From Variovorax saccharolyticus (GTDB lineage Bacteria; Pseudomonadota; Gammaproteobacteria; Burkholderiales; Burkholderiaceae_C): a stretch of DNA of 64,000 nt. The stretch covers positions 372,001-436,000 of the forward strand of contig NZ_JASZYT010000002.1 in the NCBI RefSeq assembly GCF_030316765.1, read 5' to 3'. Shown in pieces: positions 37,875 to 46,453 of the stretch. The first letter of the stretch is position 1. Each line of letters starts with the position of its first letter. Under the pieces are notes generated by a model. It had not been told where the DNA came from. It ran no database searches and was given only the letters and a program-made list of their open reading frames with translations. Position numbers and translations under genes: made by a program.

Positions 37875-38999
37875 TCAGGTCCTGATCCGGCCGTCGCCGG
37901 TGATCATCGACAGCTCGACGAACTTCGACGCTACGTGGTTGCGCGGCGAGAACGACACCTCGAAGCCGCCGAACTGCTGGCGGTCGATGCTCTCGAGCCC
38001 GGCGATCAGGCCCTCGCGCGTCGCCTTGCCCGGGGCCCTGCGCAGACCTTCGACCAGCACCTTGGCGGCCAGGTAGCCCTCCAGGCTCGAGAAGTTGGCC
38101 TTGGTGCTGCCGCCACCCTTGCGCAGCGCGTCGTTGAACTCGCGCGTGATGCCGTTGGCCGCGTTGTAGGGCGACGGGACGACCTGGGTCACGACCACGC
38201 CGGCACCGTCCTTGCCGAGTTCGTCCGACAGCGCCTGCGTGCCGACGAAGGAGACGTTGAAGAAGGTGCCGCCGTAGCCCGCCTTGCGCGCCTCGCGGAT
38301 GAAGGCCGCGCACGACTTGTACGCGCTCACCTGCACCACCGCATCGGGCTTGGCGGCGGCGATGGTCTTGACCGCGGCGGCCACGTCCACCGAGTTGCGC
38401 TCGACCGTGGCCAGCGCCGCCGGCTTCAGGTCGAGCTGGCCCAGCGCCAGCGTCACGCCGTCGAGCCCGGCCTTGCCGTAGGCGTCGTTCTGATAGAAGA
38501 CCGCGATCCTCTTGAGGCCCAGGTGGGTGAGCTGCTTCACGATCAGCGCGGTCTCGTCGTTGTACGAGGCGCGCAGATGGAAGACGTTCTTCTGGAAGGG
38601 TTCGCGCAGCGCCATCGCGCCGGTGAAGGGCGCGATGAACGGCACCTTGGCGCCGACCGCCAGCGGCAGCGCCGCGAGGCTGGTCGGCGTGCCGATGTAG
38701 CCGAACAGCGCGAAGGCATCGTCGTCGATCAGCTTCTTCGTGTTGGCCGCGCAGCGATCGGGTTCGTAGCCGTCGTCCAGGAACCTGATCTGGACCGGGC
38801 GGTGGCCCGGCTGGGCGTTGTGCTGGTCGAGAAAGAGCTTGGCACCCTCGTAGAACTGGATGCCCAGCTGGGCCGCCGGACCCGTGAAGGGCGCCGATTG
38901 CCCCAGCACGATCGGCGAGTCGCTCTGGGCCCGCGCGAACTGGAAGCCGCCGAGCGCCGCGGCGCCGGTGGCAATGGAAAAGTGCCTGCGATTGATCAT
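37875..38999 (-). CDS. ABC transporter substrate-binding protein (Peripla_BP_6, Liv type)
   Basis: A 374-residue binding protein of the Leu/Ile/Val-binding fold. The start MINRRHFSIATGAAALGGF with double Arg looks like a twin-arginine signal, cleaved probably after QFARA. The mature part opens SDSPIVLGQSAPFTGPAAQLG and contains the ABC-binding fold motif RIAVFYQNDAYGKAGLDG. No permease or ATPase is adjacent, so it is an orphan binding protein that must use a transporter elsewhere or act as a sensor. It is divergent from the molybdopterin oxidoreductase gene, 73 bp apart. Confidence 0.9.
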   Translation of the reverse strand: MINRRHFSIATGAAALGGFQFARAQSDSPIVLGQSAPFTGPAAQLGIQFYEGAKLFLDQHNAQPGHRPVQIRFLDDGYEPDRCAANTKKLIDDDAFALFGYIGTPTSLAALPLAVGAKVPFIAPFTGAMALREPFQKNVFHLRASYNDETALIVKQLTHLGLKRIAVFYQNDAYGKAGLDGVTLALGQLDLKPAALATVERNSVDVAAAVKTIAAAKPDAVVQVSAYKSCAAFIREARKAGYGGTFFNVSFVGTQALSDELGKDGAGVVVTQVVPSPYNAANGITREFNDALRKGGGSTKANFSSLEGYLAAKVLVEGLRRAPGKATREGLIAGLESIDRQQFGGFEVSFSPRNHVASKFVELSMITGDGRIRT

Positions 39000-39072
39000 C
39001 GTGAAAACCCCTTCGCGCGCATTCGCGGCGTACAAACTAGACTCGCCGGTTGGTCTTCGCCCCGGTCGATTC

Positions 39073-41133
39073 ATGACTTTCCCCACGCCTCCAAACTCCC
39101 AGATCCAGGTGCTCGGTGCCTGCCCGCACGACTGTCCGGACACCTGCGCCCTCGTCACCACCGTGCAGGACGGCATCGCCGTCAAGCTGCAGGGCAACCC
39201 CGACCACCGCCACACTGCCGGCGTGCTCTGCACCAAGGTCTCGCGCTACATCGAACGCAATGACCATGCCGAGCGCCTCGTGCAGCCGCTGAAGCGCTCC
39301 GGTCCCAAGGGCAGCGGCCGTTTCGAGCCGGTGAGCTGGGAGGCAGCGCTCGACGACATCGCTGCAAGGCTAATTGTGCTTAAACGTAACAATCCCGAGG
39401 GAATTGTGCCCTATAGCTATGCGGGAACCATGGGTCTCGTGCAGGGCGAATCGATGGACCGTCGTTTTTTCCACAAGCTCGGTGCCTCGCTGCTGGACCG
39501 CACGATCTGCTCGACCGCCGGTGGCGAGGCCTTGAGCCTGACCCTGGGCGGCAAGGTGGGGATGCGGGTCGAGTTCTTCGCCGAAGCGAAGCTGATCCTG
39601 ATCTGGGGCAGCAACTCGATCGCCAGCAACCTGCATTTCTGGCGCCACGCCCAGGCCGCCCGGCGCGCCGGCGCGAGGCTGGTGTGCATCGACCCGCGCA
39701 AGACCGAGACCGCCGACAAGTGCGACGAGCACGTGGCGCTGCTGCCCGGCACCGACGCCGCGCTGGCGCTGGCGCTGATGCACGAGCTGATCGTCCATGA
39801 CTGGCTCGATGCCGACTACATCGAGCGCCACACCGTCGGCTGGGCCGCGCTGCGCGAGCGCGCGCTGCAATGGCCTCCGGCCCGTGCGGCCGCCGTGTGC
39901 GGCGTGCCCGAAGCGCAGATCGTCGCGCTGGCGCGTGCCTACGGCACCACCCGGCCGGCCGCGATCCGGCTCAACTACGGCATGCAGCGCGTGCGCGGCG
40001 GCGGCAATGCGGCGCGCGCCATCGCCTGCCTGCCGGCGCTGGTCGGCGCCTGGCGCGAACGGGCGGGCGGCCTGCTGCTGAGCAGCTCGGGCCTGTACCC
40101 GATCGACCGCGCCGCCTTGCAGCGGCCCGACCTGCTGGCGGGACGCAGCCCGCGCACGATCAACATGAGCGCGATCGGCGATGCGCTGACCGACACCGCC
40201 CATCCGATCCAGGCCCTGGTCGTCTACAACAGCAATCCGGTGGCGGTGGCGCCCGACTCCGGCAAGGTGGTCGCGGGCTTCGCGCGCGAAGATCTCTTCA
40301 CGGTGGTGCTGGAGCAGTTCCAGACCGACACCGCGGACTATGCCGACTACCTGCTGCCGGCGACCACGCAGCTCGAGCACTGGGACATCCACACCAGCTA
40401 CGGCCATACCGACGTGCTGCTCAACCGGCCGGCCGTCGCGCCGCGCGGGCAGGCCCGCAGCAATACCTGGGTGTTCCGCGAGCTGGCCCGCCGCATGGGC
40501 TTCGACGAGCCCTGCTTCAGCGACGACGACGAGACCCTCTGCCGCAGCGCCTTTGCCCCCCATGTGGTCGACTTCGGCGAATTGGAGGCGCAGGGCTTCG
40601 CGACGCTGAAGCTGCCCGACGCGCCCTATGCCGATGGCAATTTCCCCACGCCTTCCGGGCGCTGCGAGTTCTACAGCGAGCGGCTGGCGGCGACCGGCCA
40701 GGACGGCTTGCCCGACCACGTGCCCAATTACGAGCCGGCCGGCAGCTCGACCGACTTTCCGCTGGCGATGATCTCGCCGCCGGCGCGCAACTTCCTCAAC
40801 TCCAGCTTCGTCAACGTGCGCAGCCTGCGCGCAATCGAGGGCGAGCCGCTGCTCGAGATCCACGAGGCCGACGCGGCCGCGCGCGGCATTGCCGACGGCG
40901 CCACGGTGCGCATCTACAACCAGCGCGGCGAGCACCGCTGCCGTGCCGAGATCTCGCGCCGCGCCCGTCCCGGCGTGGTGCATGGCCTGGGCATCTGGTG
41001 GCGCAAGCTCGGCATGGACGGCACCAACGTCAACCAGCTCACCAGCCAGCGGCTGACGGACATCGGGCGCGGCCCCACCTTCTACGACTGCCTGGTCGAG
41101 GTCGAAGCCGTCTCCGACCCGGTCGTGTCATGA
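39073..41133 (+). CDS. Molybdopterin-containing oxidoreductase (DMSO reductase family)
   Basis: A 686-residue catalytic subunit of the DMSO reductase family. Near the N-terminus, CPHDCPDTC followed after about 30 residues by AGVLC gives the four cysteines for a 4Fe-4S cluster. Molybdopterin-binding regions include LILIWGSNSIASN, CIDPRKTETADKCDEHVALLPGTDAAL and a C-terminal domain with GATVRIYNQRGEH. No Tat signal is visible, so it is cytoplasmic. No small subunit is adjacent, as for assimilatory or biotin-sulfoxide-type enzymes; the substrate is unknown. The start lies close to the divergent binding-protein gene. Confidence 0.9.
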   Translation: MTFPTPPNSQIQVLGACPHDCPDTCALVTTVQDGIAVKLQGNPDHRHTAGVLCTKVSRYIERNDHAERLVQPLKRSGPKGSGRFEPVSWEAALDDIAARLIVLKRNNPEGIVPYSYAGTMGLVQGESMDRRFFHKLGASLLDRTICSTAGGEALSLTLGGKVGMRVEFFAEAKLILIWGSNSIASNLHFWRHAQAARRAGARLVCIDPRKTETADKCDEHVALLPGTDAALALALMHELIVHDWLDADYIERHTVGWAALRERALQWPPARAAAVCGVPEAQIVALARAYGTTRPAAIRLNYGMQRVRGGGNAARAIACLPALVGAWRERAGGLLLSSSGLYPIDRAALQRPDLLAGRSPRTINMSAIGDALTDTAHPIQALVVYNSNPVAVAPDSGKVVAGFAREDLFTVVLEQFQTDTADYADYLLPATTQLEHWDIHTSYGHTDVLLNRPAVAPRGQARSNTWVFRELARRMGFDEPCFSDDDETLCRSAFAPHVVDFGELEAQGFATLKLPDAPYADGNFPTPSGRCEFYSERLAATGQDGLPDHVPNYEPAGSSTDFPLAMISPPARNFLNSSFVNVRSLRAIEGEPLLEIHEADAAARGIADGATVRIYNQRGEHRCRAEISRRARPGVVHGLGIWWRKLGMDGTNVNQLTSQRLTDIGRGPTFYDCLVEVEAVSDPVVS

Positions 41134-42236
41134 GCGCCGCTCGGCGCGGGGCGGCGCTGGCGGCGCTCGGGGCCGTGGCGCTGCTCGCCGGCTGCGCCGA
41201 TCTGGGCTACTACTGGCAATCGGCCAGCGGCCACCTGGGGCTGATGCGGGCCGCGCGTCCGGTGCCGCAGTGGCTCGAAGATCCCGCAACGTCCGACGCC
41301 CTCAAGGCCAAGCTGGCGCTCGCCCAGCGCATCCGCGCGTTCGCGGTGGCCGAGCTCGGCCTGCCCGACAACGCCAGCTACAAGTCCTACGCCGACCTGC
41401 ATCGCAACGCCGTGCTCTGGAACGTGGTGGCCGCACCGCCGCATTCGCTCACCCTCAAGACGTGGTGCTTCCCGGTGGCGGGCTGCGTCGGCTACCGGGG
41501 CTATTACGACGAGGCGGCCGCGAAGGCGGAGGCGGCGACGCAGCAGGCCCAGGGCCTGGAAAGCGCGGTCTATCCGGTGCCGGCCTACTCGACCCTGGGC
41601 TGGATGAACTGGGCCGGTGGCGATCCGCTGCTGTCGACCTTCATCGGCTACCCGGAGGGCGAACTGGCGCGCCTGGTGTTCCATGAACTCGCGCATCAGG
41701 TGCTCTATGTGCCCGACGACACCATGTTCAACGAGTCCTTCGCCACCGCGGTGGAGCGGATCGGCGGCGCGCGCTGGCTGAAGACCCAGGCGAGCGAGGC
41801 GGCCCGGCTCGACTATGCGCAGTTCGACGACCGGCGCCAGCAGTTCCGGGCCCTGACCGCCGACACGCGGCGTGCGCTCGATGCGGTCTACCACTCGCCG
41901 GAAGCCAAGGCGCAGGACTGGCCGGCGGTCGACGCGAAGAAGGCCGCCGCCATGGCGGAATTCCGCCAGCGATTTGCGCTGCTGCGCGCCGGCTGGACCG
42001 GCCCGCGGCAAGGCGCCTACGACGGCTGGGTGGCACGGGCAAACAACGCGATGTTCGGCGCCCAGGCTGCCTATGACGAACTGGTGCCCGGCTTCGAAGC
42101 CCTGTTCGAACGCGAGGGCGAGGACTGGCCGCGCTTCTATGCGGCGGTCAAGCGGCTGGCGGAAATGCCGAAACTCGAACGGCGCCAGGCGCTCGGGGCG
42201 CCGGCCCGCAGCCAGCCCCTGGCAGCCCTCCGGTGA
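41130..42236 (+). CDS. Putative aminopeptidase lipoprotein (DUF2265-type)
   Basis: A 368-residue predicted lipoprotein: the N-terminus ends with lipobox LLAGC. The zinc-metallopeptidase motif VFHELAHQVLY (HExxH) is present, with NESFATAVE downstream as the likely third-ligand glutamate region. It matches the family annotated as putative aminopeptidase (DUF2265). Its ATG overlaps the oxidoreductase stop by four bases (ATGA), so both are co-translated although functions appear unrelated. Location would be the periplasmic face of a membrane. Substrate unknown. Confidence 0.85.
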   Translation: MSAARRGAALAALGAVALLAGCADLGYYWQSASGHLGLMRAARPVPQWLEDPATSDALKAKLALAQRIRAFAVAELGLPDNASYKSYADLHRNAVLWNVVAAPPHSLTLKTWCFPVAGCVGYRGYYDEAAAKAEAATQQAQGLESAVYPVPAYSTLGWMNWAGGDPLLSTFIGYPEGELARLVFHELAHQVLYVPDDTMFNESFATAVERIGGARWLKTQASEAARLDYAQFDDRRQQFRALTADTRRALDAVYHSPEAKAQDWPAVDAKKAAAMAEFRQRFALLRAGWTGPRQGAYDGWVARANNAMFGAQAAYDELVPGFEALFEREGEDWPRFYAAVKRLAEMPKLERRQALGAPARSQPLAALR

Positions 42237-42242
42237 GACAGA

Positions 42243-42497
42243 TCAGCGCAGGGATTCGATCAGCTCGACGTACTGCTGCTTCGCCTCGTCGGCGGCCAGG
42301 CCCTTGCGCGCGGTCCAGGCATCCCACTTGGCGCGGGCGACGATGTCGCTGAAGCTGGGCTTCTTTTCGGTGTTGTCGCCCGCCGTGGCCTGCTTGAACA
42401 GGCCGTAGATCTTGAGCAGCGTGGGGTTGTCGGGACGCTCGGCGAGCAGCTTGGAGTTGGCTTGGGCGGATTCGAACAGGGCGTTCAGGTCGGACAT
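42243..42497 (-). CDS. Acyl-CoA-binding protein (ACBP)
   Basis: An 84-residue ACBP, the standard size of this small four-helix protein that binds acyl-CoA esters in the cytoplasm. Family residues are visible: MSDLNALFESA, the Tyr-Gly-Leu-Phe-Lys-Gln-Ala-Thr motif (YGLFKQAT), and AKWDAWTARKGL followed by AKQQYVELIE. Such proteins are common in Burkholderiales but rare in many other bacteria. It is convergent with the aminopeptidase gene (six bases between stops) and lies downstream of the TPR gene on the same strand. Confidence 0.95.
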   Translation of the reverse strand: MSDLNALFESAQANSKLLAERPDNPTLLKIYGLFKQATAGDNTEKKPSFSDIVARAKWDAWTARKGLAADEAKQQYVELIESLR

Positions 42498-42559
42498 GAA
42501 AGACGAGGGCGTGAAAAAGAATGAAGCGCGATCTTAAGTGACGGCGTCGTTTAGATAAG

Positions 42560-43390
42560 TCAGTCGGTCATCCCGGCCCGCGCCAGCTCGACATCGAGCC
42601 TCTCGCGCGCATCGGCGGGGTCGAGGTGGGCCGCCTTCTCGTAGAGCCGGGTGGCCTCGGCCATGCGGGTATCGCCGTGCAGCATCAGCAGGCCGCGGGC
42701 GTATTCGATCGCCGCGCTGGCCGACAGGGGGTTGAGCTGCATCCCGCGCTCGAACAGTTCCACCGCGGTGTCGGCGCGCACCCCGTAAGTCATGCGCCCG
42801 ACCAGCGAGCCGACCTTGTCGATCACCTCGGCGTGGAAGGCGGCCAGCGCGACATGGGCATCGGCGTGCTGCGGCCGGAGTTCGATCACGCGTTCGAGCG
42901 CGCCCTTGACCTTGGTCCCCAGCCCTTGCGCAAGAGCCCGGGCGACGCTGATACCCTGGCTGTAGCGCCCGAGCGCATAGGCCTGCCAGTAGAGCGCCTG
43001 GCAATTGTCGGGTTCGTTCGCGAGCTGTGCCGTGGCGCGTTCGGCCACCTGCTTGAACAGCGCCAGGCGCACGGACTCCCGCGGTTCGAGGTAGTTGGCA
43101 TAGATGGCGGTCGCCTGGTTGGCCAGGGCAAGGCCTTCGGGGGCGTGTGCCAGACCGATCGCTGCCGCGACTTCGAATTCGCCGCTGTGATAGTGCGCCC
43201 AGCCCTCGGCGAGCGGACCCTGTGCCGGGGCCGGGAGACCCTGGCCGACGTGCAGCCGGTCCCAGTGCAGCGGGAGGTCGGAGGCGCTGAAGCGCGGTCC
43301 GTCACGGTAAGGCAACCGGGTCCATTGCCCTGCCGCTTCGGGGGCCCCGGGCGACAGCAGGGAGAGCGGTTCGGGTGGCGGTGGGTTCAT
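42560..43390 (-). CDS. TPR-like helical repeat protein
   Basis: A 276-residue cytoplasmic protein with tetratricopeptide-like repeats in the C-terminal half, for example ALERVIELRPQHADAHVALAAFHA, AVELFERGMQLNPLSASAAIEYARGLL and ATRLYEKAAHLDPADARERL (each shown in part). The N-terminal 40 residues are proline-rich. No enzymatic motif seen. It is downstream of the TetR gene (14 bp between) on the same strand, so both are probably co-transcribed. Function unknown; a scaffold role is the usual inference. Confidence 0.8.
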   Translation of the reverse strand: MNPPPPEPLSLLSPGAPEAAGQWTRLPYRDGPRFSASDLPLHWDRLHVGQGLPAPAQGPLAEGWAHYHSGEFEVAAAIGLAHAPEGLALANQATAIYANYLEPRESVRLALFKQVAERATAQLANEPDNCQALYWQAYALGRYSQGISVARALAQGLGTKVKGALERVIELRPQHADAHVALAAFHAEVIDKVGSLVGRMTYGVRADTAVELFERGMQLNPLSASAAIEYARGLLMLHGDTRMAEATRLYEKAAHLDPADARERLDVELARAGMTD

Positions 43391-43404
43391 TCGGAAGTCG
43401 GGAA

Positions 43405-44079
43405 TCAGACCGTCGCGGATTGATCTTCGCCAGCATACGCGCTGCTCAGGGTCAGCAAATGCCGGCGTTGCTCGGTGGCCAGATAGGGGGCCAGCAGGTG
43501 CAGCGTGTGGTGGGCGCCGCGCATCAGGGCGCCCTGGGCGTGGGCCGGTTCCAGCGCCTCGCGCGGATTGCGCACGTACTCGTAGCTGAGCCAGTAGGTC
43601 AGCACCACCACCATGCTCTGCGCCAGGGTGTCGACTTCCCGCGCATCGATGTCCAGGTGGCCGGCATGGCCCAGGCCGGCGATCAGAGCGCGGATCGCGC
43701 GCGCCTTGTTCTTGAGCACCAGCTGGAACTGGGTCTCGAGGTGGCGGTTCTTGCTCAGCAGGTCGTTCAGGTCGCGGTAGAGGAAGCGGTAGCGCCAGAT
43801 CAGCTCGAACAGGCTGTGCATGAAGAACCAGGCGTCTTCCACATCGTGCACGCCTTCGCTGGCGTGCAGCAGTTCGAGCAGCTCGGTCTCGTAGCCCTCG
43901 TAGAGCCGGTTGATCAGCTCGTCCTTGGCGGGGTAGTGGTAGTAGAGGTTGCCGGGACTGATGTTGAGCTCGCCGGCGACCAGGGTGGTGGAGACGTTCG
44001 GCTCCCCGAACCGGTTGAACAGGTCAAGTGCGGCTTCGAGGATGCGTTGTGCAGTGCGGCGTGGCGCTTTCTTGGCCAT
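43405..44079 (-). CDS. TetR/AcrR-family transcriptional regulator
   Basis: A 224-residue TetR-type regulator: N-terminal helix-turn-helix (AQRILEAALDLFNRFGEPNVSTTLVAGELNIS, followed by PGNLYYHYPAKDELI) and a helical ligand-binding domain. The first 9 residues are basic (MAKKAPRRT). It probably controls the TPR gene downstream or the ACBP gene; a fatty-acid-derived ligand is possible given that neighbour but not shown. The region upstream borders the AT-richer recombinase island, which may have replaced the original upstream sequence. Confidence 0.9.
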   Translation of the reverse strand: MAKKAPRRTAQRILEAALDLFNRFGEPNVSTTLVAGELNISPGNLYYHYPAKDELINRLYEGYETELLELLHASEGVHDVEDAWFFMHSLFELIWRYRFLYRDLNDLLSKNRHLETQFQLVLKNKARAIRALIAGLGHAGHLDIDAREVDTLAQSMVVVLTYWLSYEYVRNPREALEPAHAQGALMRGAHHTLHLLAPYLATEQRRHLLTLSSAYAGEDQSATV

Positions 44080-44180
44080 GTCGGAGCCCCGGTTTTTGTC
44101 TCTGGGGACACTCTAGCGCAAGTTCAGAGAGACGGGGGGAAGGTGCGACTATAGCTCCATCGATGCGTGCTCAGTCCCTC

Positions 44181-44200
44181 GGTGAATTTCGATCAAACGT
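44181..44200 (+). repeat. Left copy of 20-bp direct repeat bounding the recombinase island (possible attachment site)
   Basis: The sequence ggtgaatttcgatcaaacgt matches 46434-46453 in the same orientation at 18 of 20 positions, with the identical core ttcgatcaa. It marks the left edge of the AT-richer segment. Its role as an integration footprint is inferred. Confidence 0.45.
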
Positions 44201-44454
44201 GCCCATTTTTGGGGTCAATTCGATGTGGCCCTCCAGCACGCATATCGATGGCGTGCATTTTGAAGATGGTCGCAACGATTCGAAAATGGAGCCCCGTTCG
44301 TATTGGGAGACCCAAGTCCATTACAGTATGGGGAACTACGGAAGCGACAACTAGCAATTCGCGCAACTGTCACAGAAAAGTAGAACAAAAAAGCGATTAG
44401 TCGGCTCCTGTTTCAGCCCACGAGGGTCGCACCAAAAGCTGGTGAAAAATCGTC

Positions 44455-44619
44455 ATGCCAACGCCTTTCGCGGCAGTTGCTCGGCAAGTCGGAGTGTCAC
44501 TCTTTACACTGAGCTGGACTTCGCTAAGTGGGCATTGGGGTGATGAAGATGATATTTTTCTCGACGATTTGGCGTCGGCCGCTATAGGAGCGATGGGAAT
44601 TTTTGGTCGAGTCATTTAA
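44455..44619 (+). CDS. Small open reading frame, 54 residues, uncertain
   Basis: A 54-codon frame from ATG to TAA inside the island, too short for usual gene calling. The product would start MPTPFAAVARQVGVSLF and include an acidic stretch (GDEDDIFLDD) followed by a small hydrophobic end. No homologue recognised and no strong ribosome site; the preceding ctggtgaaaaatcgtc is weak. It could be a remnant of a mobile-element gene or chance. Confidence 0.25.
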   Translation: MPTPFAAVARQVGVSLFTLSWTSLSGHWGDEDDIFLDDLASAAIGAMGIFGRVI

Positions 44620-45156
44620 GCAAATCCGCGTGACTTCGATTCCAAAAATTGAGCCAAAGCCGGAATAGTTAATGCGGTCCAAAGAGATGCAGCTCGCCTA
44701 AAAGATGCGATCGCGCGTTATTGCCTTATCTATTCGATAGGCAAGATGGCGTGACATGGACCAGGCGCCCTGTACGAAGAAAAGCTGTTGATAACAATTG
44801 ATTCTAGAGCGCGATTCTTTTTCGAGAAATATAGACGCGATTGGAATTTCCGCTGCCACCCCTCGAGCAAACAAGCTCAACCATTATTTCGAAGTTTTGA
44901 AATTCGATTTCTCAATCAACGCCATTCATTTTGAGCGAAGCAGTGGGCTTGTATGCAAGCCATCAGCGGACACATAAAATGTAAACTAAAGTTTCGTTGC
45001 GAGGGTCTTCTCAAAATGGGCGTCGAGATCTGATTCGTCGTTTGTAGACCGCGCTTCGCCTCGAAGAACCACAGATCGGCTGCCTGCGACCTGAGCAAAA
45101 AAAACGCAAAATGAGGAATGTCGGGATAGCCTCTGACCTTTCAAAAAGGAGTGACT

Positions 45157-46137
45157 ATGAGTCCGTATGCAGGGTCTACGCCCTACCTCTCATTGAAGGA
45201 CGTTCGAGAAGAACACCTGAATGAAGAGCAGAAGGCCCTTCTTGGAGACCTGCGCATGTTGAGTTCCAGGACTCAGAGATCCTATGCTTCGGCGTTCAAG
45301 GGCTACTTGGCGCGACGACCCTACGTGCCCGCGAACATTCATGCGGCGCGCGCGTGGGTTGCCGGTGTTCGATGGGGTTGTAGGCTGAACACGCTACACC
45401 CCGACCCGGATATCTCAGATGGCTGGAAGTCGCTTCTGCCCAATATATGGGTGCCTGAGGTTGAGTTCCACGATGAAGTAGGAGCTAGATATATTCATTG
45501 CGTCGATAGAAATGCAAGGCAGGGACGTCGCCGGCATCGACTGGCTCATATCCCAGAGAATTTTGTTGAACTCATGCTGGCGGAGAGTTCGCTGAACTCA
45601 CGGAGCGATCTCCATTTCGCGTTGCTGCTGTTGTTTCTTACAGGATGTCGACCAAGCGAGATTGCTTCCGCAAGCTTCGAGTTTTCGAATGAAGATGTTC
45701 GCGTGACCATTGCTTGCGCAAAAGAGAAGTTCAATGAGAATAATTCTAGAAGTAGAATGTTGACACTGGAGCGACAGTATGGTGTCTTTGCCAGGTACTT
45801 GAATAATTTGAAGGACTGGGTGGGTCTGGTGGACAGGTCCCTTCCATTCTCACATTTGAACGCTGCAGCAATGAACAATCTTTGTGCGCGGCTTTCCAAG
45901 AAGCTATGGCCTAAAAAAAAGATAGCCAATCCAAGTTGCTTTAGATGCCTGTTCATTGCGGATTTGAAGAAAGAGGGGGTTCCCCGAGAACAGATTGCAG
46001 CGCAAGTAGGGCATCTGGCTGAAAAATCAGCGTCGCGCTACGGAACTGCAAGACAAGGCCGCGATGGGCGTCGCGCTTATCTTTGCATCGAGCAGAGCGA
46101 AGCAACAGATGACAATTCAATGCGACCAAGGGGTTAA
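45157..46137 (+). CDS. Tyrosine recombinase/integrase-like protein, variant active site
   Basis: A 326-residue protein with the tyrosine-recombinase core. R165 is in the box I motif LTGCRPSEI; K189 or K191 could be the beta-hairpin lysine. Box II has S260-CF-R263 instead of HxxR, then H286 in VGH and the candidate nucleophile Y295 in SRYG. The start ATG at 45157 is fixed by AAAAAGGAG just upstream, which overlaps the alternative GTG at 45151. Base composition is lower in GC than neighbours, indicating transfer. No excisionase or tRNA is adjacent. Activity with Ser in place of the first His is uncertain. Confidence 0.75.
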   Translation: MSPYAGSTPYLSLKDVREEHLNEEQKALLGDLRMLSSRTQRSYASAFKGYLARRPYVPANIHAARAWVAGVRWGCRLNTLHPDPDISDGWKSLLPNIWVPEVEFHDEVGARYIHCVDRNARQGRRRHRLAHIPENFVELMLAESSLNSRSDLHFALLLLFLTGCRPSEIASASFEFSNEDVRVTIACAKEKFNENNSRSRMLTLERQYGVFARYLNNLKDWVGLVDRSLPFSHLNAAAMNNLCARLSKKLWPKKKIANPSCFRCLFIADLKKEGVPREQIAAQVGHLAEKSASRYGTARQGRDGRRAYLCIEQSEATDDNSMRPRG

Positions 46138-46433
46138 GTCGTCCTCTCAGAATCCAGTCTCGCGCCTTCCGAGACACCGCCGTTCTTAGTCGAAGCAGGG
46201 GTCGACTTTGGGGCAATGCGAAAGTTGCGTTTTTTGGCCCCTAGTAGGCGGGGCAGGCGGAAAACGTCGGTTCTTTGCAGGCGCTGACGCCGGGTAGCAG
46301 GGTGTGTGGGCGCTCGCACCGTTAATTCGTCAAACTAGGCCCGGCATGGGGAAGCGAACACGCAAGTTCGCCTTGCAAGAGAGGCGGGCTGTATGTCAAT
46401 TTAACTCGCTTGCACCCACTGTTACGGGGGACG
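46138..46433. other. Right end of the island, no gene seen
   Basis: About 300 bp between the recombinase stop and the right repeat. It has a mixed composition and no open frame that resembles a protein. No tRNA, hairpin terminator or insertion-sequence end was recognised. Confidence 0.5.
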
Positions 46434-46453
46434 GGTGAAGTTCGATCAATCGT
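46434..46453 (+). repeat. Right copy of the 20-bp direct repeat, overlapping the phasin stop
   Basis: The sequence ggtgaagttcgatcaatcgt matches 44181-44200 at 18 of 20 positions. It covers the last codons and the stop of the minus-strand phasin gene, which could thus have served as the original target, in the way integrases often use gene ends without breaking them. Confidence 0.45.

Larger units (their letters stand above)
44080..45156. other. AT-richer region left of the recombinase gene; no confident gene
   Basis: This 1,077-bp stretch is visibly richer in A and T than its neighbours and shows no long convincing reading frame. Apart from the left repeat and one small open frame at 44455-44619, I see no RNA gene or known element. 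Codon use of the few short frames does not resemble the neighbouring genome. It may be decayed mobile DNA. Confidence 0.6.

Noticed and set aside
39370..40983. Minus-strand frame of 537 codons opposite the molybdopterin oxidoreductase
   Set aside because: No recognisable domain; the opposite strand encodes a complete enzyme with a cysteine cluster.
44080..46445. tRNA gene as integration target of the recombinase
   Set aside because: I looked for a cloverleaf with a T-loop around both island borders and found none; the repeat at the phasin end is the better candidate.
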